Origin: Planctomycetaceae bacterium UBA4655
GTDB taxonomy: Bacteria; Planctomycetota; Planctomycetia; Pirellulales; UBA1268
Length of the DNA stretch: 9,628 nt
Assembly (NCBI GenBank): GCA_002405515.1
Contig: DHLZ01000110.1
Location: forward strand, 1-9,628
Direction: 5' to 3'
A program made the position numbers and the translations under genes. Below the pieces are notes generated by a model, which did no database searches, was not told the DNA's origin, and saw only the letters and a list, made by a program, of their open reading frames with translations. Every line of letters begins with the position of its first letter. Within the stretch, counting starts at the first letter, position 1. Positions 6,958 to 9,628 of this stretch are shown here, piece after piece.

Positions 6958-7000
6958 TCCGATACCTTTTTGTCCGAACCCTTTCGTCGGAACCTTTTCG
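6958..7000. repeat. Three adjacent imperfect direct repeats upstream of pspA
   Basis: Three copies follow each other without gaps: TCCGATACCTTTTTG (6958-6972), TCCGAACCCTTTCG (6973-6986) and TCGGAACCTTTTCG (6987-7000). The core is TCSGAACCYTTTCG. They lie 31-73 nt before the pspA start in a 191-bp spacer. Their position suits a regulator-binding array or a promoter region; GGAACC in the third copy resembles the -35 of some ECF sigma promoters, but no convincing -10 follows. The rest of the spacer (6840-6957) shows only weak hairpins such as CCC-CGAG-GGG near 6885 and no clear terminator. Confidence 0.5.
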
Positions 7001-7030
7001 CCGCTTCGCACATTTCGGGAGACTTCAGCG

Positions 7031-7780
7031 ATGATCCTCGGCAAGCTCTGGAAGGCCCTCGCGGCCCAGATGAACAAGATCGCCAATTTCTTCTGGACGG
7101 CCGACCCGATCGCCCAGCTCCAGTACGAATACGACAAGGCGGTCGACCAGATGAAGGAGGGGCGTGAGGGCCTCGAGCAGTACCGGGCGCTCGTCGAGCG
7201 GGTCACCCGGCAGGTGAACGGCGATCGCAGCCATGTGGCGTCGCTCGAGGCGAGGGTGAAGGCCTACCTGCAGGCCGGCGAGCGGGAGACGGCGGCCAGG
7301 TTCGCCCTCGAGCTCCAGAAGGCGAAGAAGGAGCTCGCGGAGAACGAAGCCCAGCTGAAGCTGCACGAGACGGCCTACAACAACAACGTCACGAAGATCA
7401 AGCACGCGACGAAGAAGCTCGCGGACCTGAAGGACAAAATCCACAAGTACGACGCGGAGCTCAAGCTTTCGCGTGCCGAGGCGGAGCTCGCGAAGCTCGC
7501 CAACAGCTTCAACTTCGACATCACGACCGACTTCGGCCAGATCGAGGACGTGATCCAGGACAAGATCGGACTCAACCGTGCGAAGGTCCGCGTGGCCGCC
7601 GACCTCTCGGGCGAAGGGCTCGATCAGATCCGCGCCGAGGAGACGGTCGAGAAGAACATGGCCGAGCAGGCCCTTCGTGAGTTCGAGGTCGAACTCGGCA
7701 TGGTCACGCCCGAGACGGCCGGCGTGTCGTCGGCGGAGAAGGAGCTCGGCGCGGAGCCCGTGAAGCAGATCGCGCGGTAG
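7031..7780 (+). CDS. pspA: PspA/IM30-family membrane-remodelling protein
   Basis: PspA/IM30 (Vipp1) proteins belong to the ESCRT-III superfamily. They bind the inner leaflet of the cytoplasmic membrane, polymerise into rods or rings, and maintain or reshape membranes under stress. The 249-residue product starts at ATG 7031, with GGGAG at 7017-7021 nine nt ahead. It begins with an amphipathic helix (MILGKLWKALAAQMNKIANFF, residues 1-21), then the characteristic Asp-Pro turn (TADPIAQL). Long charged helices follow (about 30-160): AYLQAGERETAARFALELQ matches the family's GRExxAxxAL hairpin tip, and further heptad-rich helices run through KLADLKDKI. After NFDITTDFG comes a final helical region (about 168-224, AEQALREFEVELG) and a 25-residue tail. 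It has no transmembrane segment or signal. Length is slightly above the ~220 of E. coli PspA. The AAA gene begins 42 bp downstream. The sequence is divergent from E. coli PspA, so the subfamily is uncertain. Confidence 0.87.
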   Translation: MILGKLWKALAAQMNKIANFFWTADPIAQLQYEYDKAVDQMKEGREGLEQYRALVERVTRQVNGDRSHVASLEARVKAYLQAGERETAARFALELQKAKKELAENEAQLKLHETAYNNNVTKIKHATKKLADLKDKIHKYDAELKLSRAEAELAKLANSFNFDITTDFGQIEDVIQDKIGLNRAKVRVAADLSGEGLDQIRAEETVEKNMAEQALREFEVELGMVTPETAGVSSAEKELGAEPVKQIAR

Positions 7781-7822
7781 GCTTCGCACACCGCAGAGCC
7801 CACATCCACGAGGGACGAGCCC

Positions 7823-9628
7823 GTGTCGAATCCGTCCGCCGCTCCGGCGGCTTCATCGCCGAAACCAGTGGCCCCGGACAGCCTCGCCGACCAGCTCGCC
7901 CGTCTTTCCGCGGAGTCGCTGGCGGCGGCGGAGGCGGTCGAGTCGGCCCCGAAGGCGGGCGTGGGACAGGCGGAACTGCTGCCCGGGACGGGGGGGCTGC
8001 CTGCGGCGGGCCGGGAGGCCGGTGCAGCCGTCGCCGCGAGCGTGCCCGACTGGTATCCCGACTGGGCCGAACGGCTCGCGGCCTCGTATCTCTCCGGCAC
8101 GAGCTGCGTCTTCCTCCTCCACGGCAACGTCAGGGATCTCGTCGAGCTCGGTGGCCAGTCGGGAGCCGGCTGGGGAACCGCGAGCGAGTTTCTCGCGCGG
8201 GAGCTCTTCGGCCGCTGGGATCTTGTCATCGGCTACGACGTGGGCAAGGGCATCCGTCCGCTCGCCGGCCCCGACGCAAACCGGCTGCGGTCGATGTCGC
8301 AGTTTTTGACCGGCAAGCTCGGCAGCCCCGTGAGCTGGCCCCGCGAGCCCGACGCGGCGATGGCGACGCTCGACGCGCTGCTCGAGCGCAACCTCGTCGA
8401 TCCGCCGGAGGAGCGGAAGCGGATCGCGATCGTCCTCGACCATGCGCAGTACCTCGCGCCGGCGGGCGACGTGGCCAGCTCGGCCCGGGGCGGCGCCTCG
8501 CGGCTCGTGAGGCTCTTGTCGTGGGCCACGAACCCGCTCCTGCGGCGGGTGAACGTGGCGATCGTGCTCCTCGCGGATTCGCTTTCGGAAGTGCATCCGC
8601 GGCTCGTGCAGTCGCCCGCCGTCACGGCGATCGACATCCCGCTGCCCGACGCGGCGGAGCGGGAGCGTTTCGCGGAGGCCACCGCCGCGGCGGTCGGCAT
8701 TCCCGCGGCGCAGTCGGAGAACGTGAAGCGGGTGGCGGCCCTCTCGGGCGGGCTTTCGCTCGAGAGCCTCCGCGCCGTGCTCACGATGTCGGCCCGGCTC
8801 GGCTCGCCGCCCGACGGCCCCGAGTTCGCGCTCCAGAAGAAGGAGCTCATCGAACGGAGCTGCCAGGGGCTGGTGGAGTTCATCCAGCCCCGGCTCACGC
8901 TCGACGCCGTGGCGGGCCACGAGCAGGCCAAGGACCGGCTCGAGACCGACGCCCGCGCGATCAAGCGAGGCCAGTTCGACGTGGCACCGATGGGCTATCT
9001 CATCTGCGGCCCGGTCGGCACCGGCAAGAGCTTCATCGCCGAGTGCTATGCCGGGAGTGTCGGGATTCCCTGCGCGGTGCTCAAGAACTTCCGCTCGAAG
9101 TACGTCGGGGAGACGGAGGGCAACCTCGAGCACGCGCTCGGCGTGCTCCGTGGCCTGGGGCCCGTCGTGGTCGTGATCGACGAGGCCGACGCCGCGCTCG
9201 GCAACCGGCAGAGCGACGGCGACTCGGGCACGTCGGCCCGGGTCTTCTCGATGATCGCCAGGCAGATGGGAGACACCCGCTACCGCGGCAAGATCGTCTG
9301 GATGCTCCTCACGAGCCGTCCCGACCTGCTCCCGATCGACCTGAAGCGGCAGGGGAGGGCGGAGGTGCACATTCCACTCTTCTACCCGCACGACCAGGCC
9401 GAGTACGACGCGATGTTCGCGGCGATGGCGAGGAAGAGCCACGTCAAGCTCGCGGCGGGGCTGCCCGGGCCGATCGACCCCGCCCTCGGCCTCTCCGGGG
9501 CCGACATCGAGAGCGTCGTGTTGGCGGCGCGGCGGATGGGCCTCGAGGAGGCCGCGAGCAAGGGCGATCCCGCCCCCGACACGATCTCCGAGCGTCACCT
9601 CCGGGCCGCGATCGACGACTTCCTGCCG
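7823..9628 (+). CDS. Classic AAA-type ATPase with a second, P-loop-less AAA-like module (partial, runs off window)
   Basis: This is a probable ATP-driven protein remodeller in the cytoplasm. It starts at GTG 7823, with AGGGA at 7811-7815 seven nt ahead; 602 codons are visible and no stop is reached. Residues 1-75 are Ala/Pro/Ser-rich and probably disordered. Module 1 (about 76-330) has FLLHGNVRD (97-105), a helix and beta strand (WDLVIGYD), and a Walker-B-like strand IAIVLDHAQYL with D206; it lacks a normal Walker A, showing only GQSGAGWGT. Module 2 is complete: LDAVAGHEQAKDRL, Walker A GPVGTGKS (396-403), aromatic pore loop SKYVGETEGN, Walker B VVVVIDEAD (448-456, D453 E454), sensor-1 region LLTSRPD with Ser where Asn is usual (S498), and arginine-finger segment LKRQGR (R509, R512). 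ADIESVVLAARR begins the C-terminal lid. The pore loop and finger place it with Vps4/Cdc48/FtsH-like AAA proteins, not the PspF type. No MIT domain is seen. It is likely in an operon with pspA. Confidence 0.9.
   Translation, partial: MSNPSAAPAASSPKPVAPDSLADQLARLSAESLAAAEAVESAPKAGVGQAELLPGTGGLPAAGREAGAAVAASVPDWYPDWAERLAASYLSGTSCVFLLHGNVRDLVELGGQSGAGWGTASEFLARELFGRWDLVIGYDVGKGIRPLAGPDANRLRSMSQFLTGKLGSPVSWPREPDAAMATLDALLERNLVDPPEERKRIAIVLDHAQYLAPAGDVASSARGGASRLVRLLSWATNPLLRRVNVAIVLLADSLSEVHPRLVQSPAVTAIDIPLPDAAERERFAEATAAAVGIPAAQSENVKRVAALSGGLSLESLRAVLTMSARLGSPPDGPEFALQKKELIERSCQGLVEFIQPRLTLDAVAGHEQAKDRLETDARAIKRGQFDVAPMGYLICGPVGTGKSFIAECYAGSVGIPCAVLKNFRSKYVGETEGNLEHALGVLRGLGPVVVVIDEADAALGNRQSDGDSGTSARVFSMIARQMGDTRYRGKIVWMLLTSRPDLLPIDLKRQGRAEVHIPLFYPHDQAEYDAMFAAMARKSHVKLAAGLPGPIDPALGLSGADIESVVLAARRMGLEEAASKGDPAPDTISERHLRAAIDDFLP

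Noticed and set aside
5532..7013. 493-codon minus-strand open frame opposite the LRR gene
   Set aside because: Mirror of the repetitive LRR coding sequence; its apparent repeats are the reverse complement of the LRR repeats.
7664..7696. MIM1-like motif (EQALREFEVEL) at the PspA C-terminus
   Set aside because: Matches the ExxL...L spacing of ESCRT-III MIM1, but lacks the Arg-Leu pair and final Lys/Arg, and the AAA partner has no visible MIT domain.
7853..9598. 581-codon minus-strand open frame opposite the AAA gene
   Set aside because: Antisense shadow; the plus strand carries all AAA motifs in one frame with a good ribosome-binding site.

Overview
The window looks like chromosomal DNA from a G+C-rich planctomycete, probably near the Pirellulales. 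The basis is the gene repertoire: a Tat-exported Gfo/Idh/MocA protein with the CQKP variant, a secreted repetitive LRR protein, a fused CysN-CysC of the planctomycete-like DGQN/FVAP type, and a two-module AAA protein with an HGNVRD motif. This placement is inference; no rRNA or marker gene is present.

Layout. Positions 1-754 are a worn accessory patch. It holds an AT-rich stretch, what looks like the tail of a minus-strand gene, and a PIN-domain (VapC-like) reading frame that lost its first catalytic aspartate and has no visible antitoxin. Positions 797-3872 are a minus-strand sulfate-activation pair, cysD then cysNC. They make APS and then PAPS, and an unusual 220-bp spacer with strong inverted repeats separates them. 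After a divergent intergenic region (3873-4101), the plus strand carries a Tat-signal Gfo/Idh/MocA-family protein (4102-5523). A secreted leucine-rich-repeat protein (5529-6839) follows almost immediately, with its ribosome-binding site inside the end of the upstream gene.

A 191-bp spacer with three adjacent imperfect 14-15-nt direct repeats leads into the last unit. This is a PspA/IM30-family (ESCRT-III superfamily) coiled-coil protein (7031-7780), followed 42 bp later by a classic-type AAA ATPase running off the right edge (7823 to beyond 9628). The ATPase has one complete AAA module with an aromatic substrate-gripping pore loop and an upstream AAA-like module without a Walker A motif. A PspA polymer next to a classic AAA remodeller resembles the ESCRT-III/Vps4 pairing. 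It is the most interesting arrangement here, especially in a phylum known for internal membranes.

The sulfate-activation, oxidoreductase/LRR and PspA/AAA units show no functional link to one another. No rRNA, tRNA, CRISPR array or intact mobile element was seen.
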